From Watersipora subatra (taxonomy: Eukaryota; Bryozoa; Gymnolaemata; Cheilostomatida; Watersiporidae), in NCBI RefSeq assembly GCF_963576615.1, contig NC_088712.1, positions 27,929,870 to 27,993,869 of the forward strand: a DNA stretch of 64,000 nt. Reading direction: 5' to 3'. Below the pieces are notes generated by a model. The model searched no databases, was not told the origin of the DNA, and saw nothing but the letters and a program-made list of their open reading frames with translations. Shown here piece by piece: positions 21,611-34,036 of this stretch. The position numbers and the translations under genes were made by a program. Position 1 is the first letter of the stretch. Every line of letters begins with the position of its first letter.

Positions 21611-21924
21611 GTATAGGCGATATACGATTTTTCTGCTAAACGGAGTCGGTATCCGTTGCAGAACTTTTTTCCCCAAACAACTAAAGAAGGGCTACTTGTT
21701 ATACTGCATTCTACAATTCATAACAGTGTAATGTTAATGCGGCTTTTCAAAGTTCAAAATTGCATTATATTGCAAAAACCACAAAACCTCAATTCATGCT
21801 GTAGTTATGATTATCCTGGCAGTAGATACTCGGTGTCAGTGTAACTCGGTATTTCAAGTCCCACCCTTCCTTAATCTTTGATTTCCTAAGTATAATATTT
21901 TTTTCTATTTTTTTATAAATTTGG

Positions 21925-22570
21925 TGTTCCAATACCTGTAATGAGTGTCTCCTGTGGCGGTTGTATGGAAGCATGTATTACATAATTTTTGAATCATGTA
22001 ACACAAGCTTACTTAGAATAAACAATCAAAACTAGCCAGAAATAGCAGTAACATAGTTCAGGATTTGATGACTTACGCTTTTTCTTCATCTGACTCAAAA
22101 TCATCTTCATGTATAGCTAAAGTGTGTCAATTATGGGTACCCATAATGCAATGCTGGTTATCTATCATCTAATTCTGTTCATCAACAGAACAATCAGTAT
22201 TATAAAAATGTCTTAACAGAATAAGAACTTCTCAATGAGCTGCTCAGTTGAGTTTTAATTTCTAGCAGTAAAATGTTTATATCTGCAACTTGCTTTCAAT
22301 TGTGGGAAGAACTTTGAAAGGTGAAGATGAGAACACAACTCCTCTATCAACACATTTTTCACCGGACTATGACAAACTAGCAAAGTCAGGCCTATTTTAA
22401 TTCTATCAAGTTTCCATATGTATGGTTGTTCCAGTGCCATGCTCTATTTACACAAGGGTTCCTACAGTTCATAGTAATAATCCATGGGATAAGTGTTGGT
22501 AATGAGCTATAAATAGAACTATATCTAGCTCATTACAAGCTGCAAGTAATGCCAGTGTTCTAATACCTGT
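21925..22570. repeat. ~630 bp module, copy 4
   Basis: Begins GGTGTTCCAATACCTGTAATG and ends before CTAATACCTGTAATAGGTG. It is a good match to 3174-3806 and 5930-6560, and continues into the TGCTACTTGTTATACTGC block as in copy 1. Confidence 0.65.
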
Positions 22571-22989
22571 AATAGGTGTCTCCTGTGATGTTTATATTGG
22601 TGATATGTGATTTTTCCTGCTAAAAGAAGTTGGTAGCCTTTGAGGAACCTTGCTTCCCCAAACCGCTAAGGATGGGCTACTTGTTATACTGCATTCTACA
22701 ATTCATAACAGCATAATGTTAATGCGGCTCTTCAAAGTTCAAAATTGCTTCATCTTACAACAACCACAAATAGAATAATGTAGACAGTGTAATGTTGTTA
22801 ACTCTTCAAATCCCAAAATTGGTTTATCTTATTAATCAACCACAAAACCTCTAGTCAACGTAAAGTAATAAAGTAATAATAAAAACATACTTGACTCATT
22901 ACTGTTAACTAGGTTGTTAGATAGAATTTAGGTTTACATAATTTAATATAGTATATTTGTTTTAATAATAAATCAAGTTAGTTGAAATA

Positions 22990-23640
22990 TCTATCGAGTT
23001 GGGCTGTTTGCATTGTTGCCATTGTTTAGGCTTTGCTGAACAGTATCCTGTTCAGCAAAGCCTAAACCTTAGCAGTAGCTGGGTAACTCATAGACTTCAT
23101 TGCAACAGTAGCAACCTCATTACCTCTGCATAGTCTTTTCAGGGTTGATGCGTTACCTTCTGATATTAGCTGGTTACGTACCGTATTGTCACGAACACCA
23201 AGAACGGTTTTGTCATTTAGCATCTCGTCTATCGATGCTGTATCACTTCTCTTAGCTCAATAGTCTGTATAGCCACATCTGTTAGCTAGCGCTCGCATAG
23301 CTGTGTAGAGTGTATCCAAGTTATTTTTTTTCAAGGTTTTTCTGCGAGTTGAAAGAGTATTGAATACATACCAATCGTGAATAGTGTTTTTATCACCTAT
23401 GCAGTACTGTTGTAGAGTTTGCTGTATAGATTTGCAACTTTAATTCGTGACTTACTAAGCTGAGGATTTAGCCACTCGGGCTGCTTCTGCTCCTGCAGCG
23501 TATAGTAAAAAATTACTTTTGTAATCCTCCGATTCGCGGTCATCCCTGGACAGCACAACTGAGAGCTCCATTTCCTTTTGACTCTCCTGAAGTTAACTTC
23601 ATGCAGTTTAGCAAAAGTTTTCCAGGCTTGGCTCAACCAG
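22990..23640 (-). pseudogene. Gag capsid-like fossil segment, copy 2
   Basis: Minus-strand fragments such as KTVLGVRDNTVRNQLISEGN and KQPEWLNPQLSKSRIKV match those of copy 1 at 6881-7460. They resemble the two halves of a Ty3/Gypsy capsid domain. The segment is broken. Confidence 0.5.
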
Positions 23641-24661
23641 GGTTATCTGGGTTGCTTGCAGATACATTGTTCATCATTTGTGTTGATTTTGCTTTCTATT
23701 ACCTGGTGTTGGTTATGACTGTTGATGATTGCTTTGTTGTAGTATGTGGAACTGTAACTCTGTTTATTGGTGTTTCTTTAAAGATTTTATACGATTTGTT
23801 TTCCGATGTGAACTCCGATCCTTGAATGTTGAACTATTGCTTGCCAATGTTGGAGGCAGTTGTTTTTTTTTTGTCAGCTTTGGTGTAACTTTTGTGATGT
23901 AATTTAAAGTGATCTCTTTTCTGAGCTTTTTGATGGTTCTGGACCTCCTGGTAACATATTTTTGTATTAGATGAGGTATTGCAAAACCATCGATTAATTG
24001 CGTGCAGTATATAGTCCTGCTGTCCACATATTTTAGCTCGTTGTTTGGCTTGTGTGTGGTGCTTATGCTTTGCATTTCTCAGGTTCAGGGCTATGTCCAG
24101 AAAATTGACTACTTTATATTAGTTTCAACGGTGATGCGTGAGTCACAGTTTTGGGGGATGTCACAAAGTTCTCTGGTTATTTGCTCTATGTTGTTTGCAG
24201 GGTCATTCAGGGTTCCTAGACCAACGTCACGGTACAAACCAAGTGAGTGTCTGTCCAATCTTTTGGGTGATCATGTTCAGCAGAAATATTTCAACCAACT
24301 CGCATGTTTCCACTCCATCAAACAATATCATTGTGATAGCGAACGTGTTGCACATTTTTTTTGCCACACTTGATCAGTGTTAAGCAACATGGAATTTTTT
24401 GCACGATGTATAATATGTTGTTCACTAGCTGTGAAAGTGTTGTATTTCGATACAAAGTTCAGGGCCTTACATAGTAGTTGTTTTGAGATCGACGGGATAG
24501 ACCAAAAATTCAAATGTATATTCTATATTATACTTGTATTGATCCTGATTAAAATTTAGTTGTTAGTTTTTGAGTTCTGGCTTAGATAGGTTGATTAGTC
24601 AACTTGTTTGATTGTTTTTGAAGTTTTCTTTGTGTTTCAGTGTTATAAAAGCCTCATGTGT

Positions 24662-24851
24662 AGCAGTAGTAGTCAAACACTCCTCCATTCCTTAGTAGTG
24701 GTAATCACACACTCCCCAGTCCTTACTTGGTCCTTATCAGTGGTAGACACACACTACTTTAGTCCTTATCAGTGGTAGTCATACACTCCTTTAGTCCTTA
24801 GCGGTGGTAGTCATACACTCCTTTAGTCCTTACCAGTAGTAGTCACACTTT
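24662..24851 (+). repeat. 32-bp minisatellite, ~6 copies
   Basis: Same unit as at 8523, here with AGCGGTGG and ACCAGTAG variants. It precedes the fold-back element. A TATAAAAG-like string lies just upstream (about 24643). Confidence 0.85.
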
Positions 24852-24868
24852 CGACAGAAAGCCATTAG

Positions 24869-25314
24869 TTCTATCTGCAGTTCCCTTAAACAAAGTGCAC
24901 AAATTCTGCACATAAAACTACTTATTAGCTGTTAAGTAGTTTTATGTGCAGTTGAGGGTATCTGATTTATGCAATGTCTGCTGCTTAGACAATTTATGAA
25001 TTATGCAAAGGGATGTATCATTCTGATTGAAGTAAATTTTGTAATATCTAATATTAGGAACCAATAATTTTACTACAACAGTGTTCAAAACAATACAAGA
25101 GTTGCTAAAATCACTGTCTTTTAATAAATGTTTTTTATTTTTCCACAAAACTAAGCATACAAATTGATAATTATGATAGAATTTCGTGGATAATCTAAGC
25201 AGCAGACATTGCATAAATCAGATACCCTCAACCGCACATAAAATGACTTAACAGCTGATAAGTAGTTTTATCTGCAGAATTCTTGCACATTGTTTAAGGG
25301 AACTGCAGATAGAA
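24869..25314. mobile_element. Fold-back MITE, 446 bp
   Basis: The left ~120 bp (TTCTATCTGCAGTTCCCTTA through ATGCAATGTCTGCTGC) is repeated inverted at the right end (25195-25314), leaving a ~200 bp loop. Each arm contains its own shorter inverted repeat (AAAACTACTTATTAGCTG / GTTAAGTAGTTTT). There is no coding sequence. An identical copy at 31109-31554 shows that it was present before the tandem duplication. Confidence 0.85.
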
Positions 25315-25849
25315 ATACTCATAATAGATTAACATAGAGATTATTAATCCCTTATTGATTAAATTAAATTACCTAATAGTTGAAGAGATTATGTAACAGA
25401 ATTCTGCTCAATGAAAGCTATTAGAGCAAAAGTGACCAGCTGCATAGCAAAAAACCATTTTTAAGTGAGATAAGTAGTTTTAGCAGCAGAGGGAGGTATT
25501 GCCTATTTACGGGCACGCTTGAAGTTGGTAACCAGTTCATTTCTGTTAAATGACCTTCAAATAAGTTACATTAAACATTCAGTTTGTGGTATTATTACAT
25601 AAGTCTGAAAAGTGAGTGAATCTCAGCACGAGGTGATATAATCTCCGCTCTTGAGCTATGGTTTCCAAATGGTATCAATGCTGGACAGATAGTGCAGCCA
25701 ACCAGATGTAATGTATATCTTGCCTGGTGAGAGCATTTAGTTTCTCTTTTGCCCTAGCTGAAGCCTATCTACATTGTATGAGAATGTCAGTAAACACCAT
25801 CAATAATGAATGCTGGGCAAAATTTGCTACCTTATCTACTAAAATAACA

Positions 25850-26200
25850 TCCTGTCTCTGACAGCATTCTGCTGACATTGCAACATTGTGTCGGGTGAAC
25901 AATTTTTCTTTCCTGGATTGCGATAAAGCATGACAGTTTTAGTAGAACTATCTATTCACCGGAGTAGTTTGTCAATCTATTGGTCACCTAGCAATGATAC
26001 GACTGGCTTGTGGTGAATTTTTACAGTCAGGTTTGGAGTCCTATCGAGGTATTTGGCATCCTACTCATTGCTCAAGTCATTTCAAACGTTTCCTTTTCCA
26101 TGAAAGCATACTTCTGCTCAGCCACACATAACGATTGACTTGCTGCAGCGGCTAACCTACCAGGGCCATCTGGCTGTCTTTAGGCTAAACCTGTTCCTAA
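25850..26200 (-). pseudogene. Ty3/Gypsy RNase H fossil, left unit
   Basis: Minus-strand pieces LTVKIHHKPVVSLLG and PGKKNCSPDTM resemble the T-D-H-K-P-L-V-x-L-L and P-G-K-x-x-x-x-A-D-T-L-S-R motifs that end the RT/RNase H region of Ty3/Gypsy Pol. The segment is heavily broken. It is repeated at 32090-32450 in the right unit. Confidence 0.55.
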
Positions 26201-26430
26201 ACCAGGTATAGGCAAACTTTTCAGCCCAGGAGCCACCTTGATTTTTAACATTTAACAGGTCGGCCGGGTCAGCACAAAATAGGATAGCCTACATATAATT
26301 CAGAGAAAAAACTAATAATACCTAGGTATTATAGGCTTTTCTCTGAGGAGTTATGTATAATTGATTTTTCAAATTGATGGGCATGAAGTGGCTTCTCATC
26401 AGAATGCCTGCCTTATAGTTTGATAATGCA
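26197..26430 (+). mobile_element. hAT-like end with internal hairpin
   Basis: CAGGTATAGGCAAACTTTTC then GGAGCCACCTTG resembles hAT termini of the CAGGGGTCGGCAAACT type. Inside, CAGAGAAAA ... ATAATACC/GGTATTAT ... TTTTCTCTG (26301-26345) is a strong hairpin. The right end was not found. It is repeated in the right unit near 32437. Confidence 0.4.
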
Positions 26431-26927
26431 GCGTTTTGTCTTCTGTATTATGTTTTCCTTTTGATTTAAAATTCTGTTTCTGGTAAGTTTTTCTATAGCT
26501 ATTCTGCAACGATATAGGATGCCTCGTCCATACCTGACATGTATCATTTGTATATCAGCTAATACGATTCTGCTGAAGGATTCAATGAAACTCGAAGAAG
26601 ATCTTTTATCCGTAAATGAAAAAACATTTCCTCATCAGTGTTTCATATGTATGCATTGTATAGTACTTTTGAGATGATCGTTGTGTTGAGAGTTGTACTG
26701 GTGGTTTGTTTTCGCAGGCAATGGCGTATATATAGTAGTGGTGTCTCCCATTTTCTTTACTTGAGAGAATAGATTTACCCGGTTTTCTGTTGTTGTTTGT
26801 ATGTAAGTTTTCGCAGACAATTCCAAAGGCTTTTGTTTCTGATGCGATGATTATTTTTCATTCCGCATTTGAGCAGCTTTCCTTAGAAGTAAATCCGGCG
26901 ATTTTTTAGCAATTTTATTAAATGTTC

Positions 26928-27606
26928 TTTTACATAGCCAATCACTGAGGGTTTTACATAGCCAATCACTGATGGTTTTACATAGCCAATCACTGATGGT
27001 TTTACATAGCCAATCACTGATGGTGTTACATATCGAATCACTGATGGTTTTACATAGCCAATCACTGATGGTTTTACATAGCCAATCATTCATGATTTCA
27101 CATAGCCAATCACTGATGGTTTTACATAGTCAATCACTGATGGTTTTGCATATCCAATTACTGACGGTTTTACATAGCCAATCACTGATGGTTTTACATA
27201 GCCATTCACTGATGGTTTTACATAGTCAAACACTGATGGTTTTGCATATCCAATCACTGACGGTTTTACATAGCCAATCACTGATGGTTTTACATAGTCA
27301 ATTACTGATGGTTTTGCATATCCAATCACTGACGGTTTTACATAGCCAATCACTGATGGTTTTACATAGCCATTCCCTGATGGTTTTACATAGTCAATCA
27401 CTGATGGTTTTGCATATCCAATCACTGACGGTTTCACATAGCCAATCACTGATGGTTTTACATAATCAATCACTGATGGTTTTGCATGTCCAATCACTGA
27501 CGGTTTTACATAGCCAATCACTGATGGTTTTACATAGTCAATCACTGATAGTTCTACATATCCAATCACTGATGGTTTTACATAGCCAATCACTGATGGT
27601 TTTACG
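26928..27606. repeat. 24-bp tandem array, ~28 copies, with 72-bp higher order
   Basis: The unit TTTACATAGCCAATCACTGA + TGGT is 24 bp, so every frame repeats an octapeptide. The plus strand gives MVLHSQSL-like units (open 26972-27616). The minus strand gives VIGYVKPS in one frame and SDWLCKTI in another. Three variant monomers (AGCCAA, AGTCAA, ATATCCAA) alternate, forming a 72-bp higher-order unit. I see no start context or flanking domain that makes any frame convincing as a gene. Confidence 0.95.
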
Positions 27607-27929
27607 TGTTGCTTAAAGAGGGTCTTCTCATTTTTTTCATGTTTATCAGCAGATTAAACAATTATCAGCATAAAGCAGTGCGAGTCTATCTATATCCCTT
27701 TGAGACCCAAAAGACTGAGTGGATTTTTAAACTTGCAATTATGTTTCTATGACAAAATAACTCATAAAACTAAGCTTTTTTTCTAAATGTATTTTATCGA
27801 CAGCACTACTCCCTTATAGGACACTGGAACTCGATGACTATAAAAATCGTCTAAAACAATTGTTATAGATGCAACATAAAAGCTAAACATAAAAGCATAA
27901 AGCATCAATTTAACATTGCAAGCAAAACT

Positions 27930-28540
27930 AGCAGGTACTTTTATGAGATAACAAAAAATGATTTCTGCCTGCATTGATACACAAAAAACATTGCATTGTT
28001 TGCAGCGAATGCTAGTTTTGTTTTAGCAACCTTCTCGTCTACGAGCACTGTTATTCAGCGTCAGGGCTTCTGGTAAATGTTTTGTTCTCCCTCAATCACA
28101 CTGCCATTCGAAGTAGAACTATCTTTCTGCTAGTTTGTAGCTCTTCATTCCTCGTGTCATCCCTATCAGTTTCCTTTGTTACCGATGCTAGTAGTTGTCC
28201 TCCCATTACAAAACGATAGTCAAATAGCTTCATGAGCTTGTTTGAAAAGTTAGTTTCTCTGAGTGAACCAGCAGTTATTAACTCTTAAGTCTAGAAGATG
28301 TTTTATTACACGAATCGGCCATCATTTTGACCTGGCTGTTACTTTGTGGTAAGAAATGGCTTTGTTACAAAGATCAACACCACTCATCGATAACTTGTAT
28401 TTTTGAACAACTGCCAGTCTGGGTATAGTAATTAATTTCTTTTTTTGCTTACACCCTCTTTTACAATCTTCAACAGGACGCAATCCATGCAAAGACGATG
28501 CCATTAAAATGCTTTTTGTGTCGAACTTTGTTTCCATAAT
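27930..28540 (-). pseudogene. piggyBac transposase C-terminal fragment, left unit
   Basis: At 28322-28537 the minus strand reads ITIPRLAVVQKYKLSMSGVD then LCNKAISYHKVTARSK. This matches the P-x-x-V-x-x-Y-N-x-x-M-x-G-V-D-x-x-D segment with the last catalytic Asp of piggyBac transposases. Further on, RCKQCNVFCVSMQAEIIFC resembles the C-terminal cysteine-rich finger. The part between is frame-shifted and stop-ridden. The catalytic N-terminal half is not visible, so this is a dead remnant. Repeated at 34362-34970. Confidence 0.7.
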
Positions 28541-30525
28541 CAGTACTTTTGTACTGATTATGGTAACAAGGTTAAAAATGATTAGGCTAAACAGTGGGAA
28601 CTATTGATTAAAGAAGAAGTTAGAACTAGCAAACACTTGATGTGACAGAAGCTCAACTATAAGATTTAGTAAATAAACCAGAAGGTTAAAGGATTAGGAA
28701 GCAATAGAGATATAAAAACACCTTTTTAATACTTGAAAACTGGCGAATGGAACAGAAGTTTTCTTCACTGATGATATTGGAGGATCATGATTTCTCTGAC
28801 TGCTTTACGATGCAGACTTTTTCGGATTTGTGAGTATTGTTAAATTTTACTTTTCAGCGCAGGGTAATTGTCCTTTATTTAGAATTTTTGTTGTTCCATC
28901 ATTGTTATAGTCAGATTCTAGGGGTCTGTTTTTTTTAATCACACATCAAAAGTTACTCCTTTGAGTACCCCTGAGTTCACGGTATGGTTAGTCATTTTTA
29001 GAGACTTGAACTGCCAAAGTTAGTGGGGTTCCAGCTATTTATACCTTACTGAACATTTTTGGTTTTTGACAGTTGTACGAACATCTACCATCTCTACTTT
29101 TTAATATTCTATCAATAATATTGTTTTGTTTCCTATTACTCTTATAACGTCGTCTGATTAAATTTGCTTTTGAGGTTTGAATGTTATCTATGACTTTATG
29201 TCTTTCAAAGACAATTCTCCTGCTAGCTGTTTCGGCGAGGATTTTTTTATTCCACTATCCCTCAGATTTTCATTATGATCTGCAAAGCTACTATGAGTTG
29301 TTATAGTAGATCGAGGTGTGCTAAGATCAGATTTTCTAGCAATTTGTTTGATTTTCAAACCAAATTTTTCTTTCAACTGATCTCATTTTTAGTGTTGTGA
29401 TTTGATGTCTAATAATTCTACACATGTAAGAACATCAGCTAGACGATTGCCTCTATTTTCCTTGCTTGTTGATTCGGCTTCCTGTTCTATTTAGTCTGTT
29501 CATTAAAAAGATAAAATCTTTGCATGTCGAATTGGGGTGGATTTATTTAATCATCTAGGTTATTATATAGTTAGAGGTGTTTGAGGTTGAAGTCCTAGTA
29601 AATGTGCAGCTAATCTGTGTTTGTGGACTAATTATGATTAGTGGTTCTGCCTGCTAGTGGGCTTCTAATGTCTGACATTTTTTCTAAGCGTCTCTATCCA
29701 TTTTTACGTCTGATTTGTGGTTGTTTTTTGGTTGGTGTATTGTTTAAAGTAGGTCAGAGCGTATTTGAATAAATCAAAAAATAGCTGTCGGTTTACTGCC
29801 TCAAACCTTGGTGCCACTGAGTCAGAATGGAATATTTTATTGCCATGATACTTGAATGTGTATAATCCCATTGTTGAAACAATGTTGGGTTTCCATATTA
29901 CTGTTCAATTTTTTTCTTTTTTGTTTCTATTTGGGTAGGAAATTCATTCTCATTTCTTTGTTTTTGTTTTTCCACAGGTTTATATTATCAAGGAATCTGT
30001 AAATTAAATACGCATTAAGATGACTGCACGTCACATTATATTGATTGATCTTTCTGTATAATGTGTCATTGGTAACGGCTTCATCTCTATTGTGATCTTC
30101 AAATTTGTTTGTTGTACCTTATTGTTTTGGGCTTGTTCAGACTTGTCATGTCATGACATATTTCATATGATAGTTGAGTGTTCTTGTCAAGACGGTATTT
30201 GTGCATGAGTTTAAAGAAAAACATTCTAGCTATAATTACTTTCAGTTTGAGGTGCTAGTAATTTGTTGTCCATTGGGTTTAGTATTGGTCATAAGACTGA
30301 ATGTCCGCAGGCTTGAGAGTGCATGGGCAAGTTTTTGTATGGATTTTCTCAGCATAGTAGACTATGTCATAGAAGACTGGTTATGTAGCAGACTTTATTT
30401 CTGCTATATTGGCTAGATCACCCTTCCAGGGATTCATTGAACTTCCGCCTCTACTCATGTAATATATCTCATTCCTCCAAATGGTCGTCTCCAAAGAGTT
30501 ATCGACCAGTCAATATACTGGTATT
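28541..30525. other. Non-coding part of the duplicated unit
   Basis: No domain is recognisable in either strand. Short frames, such as a minus-strand Ser/Lys-rich one at 29188-29376, have no motif. The stretch is conserved in the right unit at about 34975-36998. Confidence 0.4.
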
Positions 30526-30645
30526 CAATCTCTTTATTATTCTCTATTATTTATTATTTATTTATTTCAATTCTCTTGATTAGTCAACTTGTTTGATTGT
30601 TTTTGAAGTTATCTTTGTGTTTCAGTGTTATAAAAGCGTCATGTG

Positions 30646-31090
30646 TAGCAGTAGTAGTCAAACACTCCTCCATTCCTTAGTAGTGGTAATCACACACTCC
30701 CCAGTCCTTACTTGGTCCTTATCAGTGGTAGACACACACTCCTTTAGTCCTTATCAGTGGTAGTCACACACTCCTTTAGTCCTTATCAGTGGTAGTCACA
30801 CACTCCTTTAGTCCTTATCAGTGGTAGTCATACACTCCTTTAGTCCTTAGCGGTGGTAGTCACACACTCCTTTAGTCCTTATCAGTGGTAGTCACACACT
30901 CCTTTAGTCCTTAGCGGTGGTAGTCACACACTCCTTTAGTCCTTATCAGTGGTAGTCATACAATCCTTTAGTCCTTACCAGTGGTAGTCACACACTCCTT
31001 TAGTCCTTACCAGTTGTAGTCACACACTCGCCAGTCCTTATCAGTGGTAGTCATACACTCCTTTAGTCCTTACCAGTGGTAGTCACACTT
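30646..31090 (+). repeat. 32-bp minisatellite, ~14 copies
   Basis: Same unit as at 8523 and 24662, but expanded. TATAAAAG at 30629-30636 lies immediately upstream, so the array may sit downstream of an old promoter (LTR-like) shared by all three loci. Confidence 0.9.
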
Positions 31091-31108
31091 TCCACAGAAA
31101 GCCATTAG

Positions 31109-31554
31109 TTCTATCTGCAGTTCCCTCAAACAAAGTGCACAAATTCTGCACATAAAACTACTTATTAGCTGTTAAGTAGTTTTATGTGCAGTTGAGGGTA
31201 TCTGATTTATGCAATGTCTGCTGCTTAGACAATTTATGACTTATGCAAAGGGATGTATCATTCTGATTGAAGTAAATTTTGTAATATCTAATATTAGGAA
31301 CCAATAATTTTACTACAACAGTGTTCAAAACTATACAAGAGTTGCTAAAATCACTGTCTTTTAATAAATGTTTTTTATTTTTCCACAAAACTAAGCATAC
31401 AAATTGATAATTGTGATAGAATTTCGTAGATAATCTAAGCAGCAGACATTGCATGAATCAGATACCCTCAACCGCACATAAAATGACTTAACAGCTGATA
31501 AGTAGTTTTATCTGCAGAATTCTTGCACATTGTTTAAGGGAACTGCAGATAAAA
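31109..31554. mobile_element. Fold-back MITE, second copy
   Basis: Near-identical to 24869-25314 with a few substitutions. It arrived by the tandem duplication, not by independent insertion. Confidence 0.85.
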
Positions 31555-32089
31555 ATACTCGTAATACATTAACATAGAGATTAATAATCCCTTATTGATT
31601 AAATTAAATTACCTAATAGTTGAAGAGATTATGTAACAAAATTCTGCTCAATAAAAGCTATTAGAGCAAAAGTGACCAGCTGCATAGCAAAAAACCATTT
31701 TTAAGTGAGATAAGTAGTTTTAGCAGCAGAGGGAAGTATTGCCTATTTACGGGCATGCTTGAAATTGGTAACCAGTTCATTTCTGTTAAATGACCTTCAA
31801 ATAAGTTACATCACACATTCAGTTTGTGGTATTATTACATAAGTCTGAAAAGTGAGTGAATCTCAGCACGAGGTGATATAATCTCCGCTCTTGAGCTATG
31901 GTTTCCAAATGGTATCAATGCTGGACAGATAGTGCAGCCAACCAGATGTAATGTATATCTTGCCACGTAAGAGCATTTAGTTTCTCTTCTGCCCTAGCTA
32001 AAGCCTATCTACATTGTATGAGAATGTCAGTAAACACCATCAATAGTGAATGCTGGGCAAAATTTGCTACCTTATCTACTAAAATAACA

Positions 32090-32450
32090 TCCTGTCTCTG
32101 ACAGCATTCTGCTGACATTGCAACATTGTGTCGGGTGAACAATTTTTCTTTCCTGGATTGCGATAAAGCATGACAGTTTTAGTAGAACTATCTATTCACC
32201 GGAGTAGTTTGTCAATCTATTGGTCACCTAGAAATGATACGACTGGCTTGTGGTGAGTTTCTACAGCAGGTTTGGAGTCCTATCGAGGTATTTGGCATCC
32301 TACTCATTGCTCAAGTCATTTCAAACGTTTCCTTTTCCATGAAAGCATACTTCTGCTCAGCTACACATAGCGATTGACTTGCTGCAGCGGCTAACCTACC
32401 AGGGCCATCTGGCTGTCTTTAGGCTAAACCTGTTCCTAAACCAGGTATAG
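32090..32450 (-). pseudogene. Ty3/Gypsy RNase H fossil, right unit
   Basis: Duplicate of the fossil at 25850-26200, with the same H-K-P and P-G-K motifs. Broken. Confidence 0.5.
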
Positions 32451-33285
32451 GCAAACTTTTCAGCCCAGGAGCCACCTTGATTTTTAACATTTAACAGGTT
32501 GGCCGGGTCAGCACAAAATAGGATAGCCTACATATAATTCAGAGAAAAAACTAATAATACCCAGGTATTATAGGTTTTTCTCTGAGGAGTTATGTATAAT
32601 TGATTTTTCAAATTGATGGGCATGAAGTGGCTTCTCATCAAAATGCCTGCCTAATAGTTTGATAATGCAGCGTTTTGTCTTCTGTATTATGTTTTTCTAT
32701 TCTTCTTCATCCATGAACTAAAAGACATTTCCTCATATGTACGCATTGTATAGTACTTTTGAGATAATCGTGTGTTGAGAATTGTACATTTTGTATTATT
32801 CTGTGTTATGTTTTCCTTTTGATTTAAAATTCTGTTTTTGGTAAATTTTTCTATAGCTAGTCTGCAACGATATAGGATGCCTCTTCCATACCTGACATGT
32901 ATCATTTGTATATCAGCTAATACGATTCTGCTGAAGGATTCAATGAAACTCGAAGAAGATCTTTTATCCATGAATGAAAAAACATTTCTGCATCAGTGTT
33001 TCATATGTATGCATTGTATAGTACTTTTGAGATGATCGTTGCGTTGAGAGTTGTACTGGTGGTTTGTTTTCGCAGGCAATGGCGTATATATAGTAGTAGT
33101 GTCTCCCATTTTCTTTACTTGAGAAAATAGATTTACCCGGTTTTCTGTTGTTGTTTGTATGTAAGTTTTCGCAGACAATTCCAAAGGCTTTTGTTTCTGA
33201 TGCGATGATAATTTTTCATTCCGCATTTGAGCAGCTTTCCTTAGAAGTAAATCCGGCGATTTTTTAGCAATTTTATTAAATGTTC

Positions 33286-34036
33286 TTTTACATAGCCAAT
33301 CACTGAGGGTTTTACATAGCCAATCACTGATGGTTTTACATAGCCAATCACTGATGGTTTTACATAGCCAATCACTGATGGTGTTACATATCGAATCACT
33401 GATGGTTTTACATAGCCAATCACTGATGGTTTTACATAGCCAATCATTCATGATTTCACATAGCCAATCACTGATGGTTTTACATAGTCAATCACTGATG
33501 GTTTTGCATATCCAATCACTGACGGTTTTACATAGCCAATCACTGATGGTTTTACATAGCCATTCACTGATGGTTTTACATAGTCAAACACTGATGGTTT
33601 TGCATATCCAATCACTGACGGTTTTACATAGCCAATCACTGATGGTTTTACATAGTCAATTTCTGATGGTTTTGCATATCCAATCACTGACGGTTTTACA
33701 TAGCCAATCACTGATGGTTTTACATAGTCAATTTCTGATGGTTTTGCATATCCAATCACTGACGGTTTTACATAGCCATTCCCTGATGGTTTTACATAGT
33801 CAATCACTGATGGTTTTGCATATCCAATCACTGACGGTTTCACATAGCCAATCACTGATGGTTTTACATAGTCAATCACTGATGGTTTTGCATGTCCATT
33901 CACTGACGGTTGTACATAGCCAATCACTGATGGTTTTACATAGCCATTCACTGATGGTTTTACATAGTCAATCACTGATAGTTCTACATATCCAATCACT
34001 GATGATTATACATAGCCAATCACTGATGGTTTTACG
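33286..34036. repeat. 24-bp tandem array, ~31 copies
   Basis: Same 24-bp/72-bp array as 26928-27606 but about three monomers longer. On the plus strand a frame is open for 238 codons (33330-34046). On the minus strand a 152-codon frame (32993-33451) runs from the array into unique sequence (LLLRKAAQMRNEK, then KKMGDTTTIYTPLPAK). In the left unit that frame is split by a stop. Confidence 0.95.

Larger units (their letters stand above)
16617..24661 (-). mobile_element. Degenerate gag-bearing LTR-type fossil, copy 2
   Basis: Starts CAGGTACCTACCTGG and follows the same order as copy 1: zinc-knuckle segment, ~630 bp modules, capsid-like segment, a conserved 7500-8500-like block, and finally the 32-bp array. 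It is interrupted by a 2.9 kb hAT transposon (18702-21610). By eye it is around nine-tenths identical to copy 1, with many breaks in coding parts. Treated as an old fossil. Confidence 0.5.
24593..30525. repeat. Tandem duplication, left unit (~5.9 kb)
   Basis: GATTAGTCAACTTGTTTGATTG at 24593 recurs at 30578, and everything after it is repeated in the same order and orientation up to CAATATACTGGTATTCAATCT (ending about 30525 and 36998). By eye identity is well above 95 percent. The units differ mostly in array lengths: the offset grows from about 5985 to 6240 across the 32-bp array and to about 6430 across the 24-bp array. Confidence 0.9.

Noticed and set aside
23601-24383. Second set of hydrophobic plus-strand frames
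   Set aside because: Same antisense effect in copy 2 of the repeat.
26972-27616. 214-codon plus-strand frame of MVLHSQSL repeats as a gene
   Set aside because: The 24-bp unit has no stops in several frames on both strands, and there is no flanking domain or start context; it is best seen as an array artefact.
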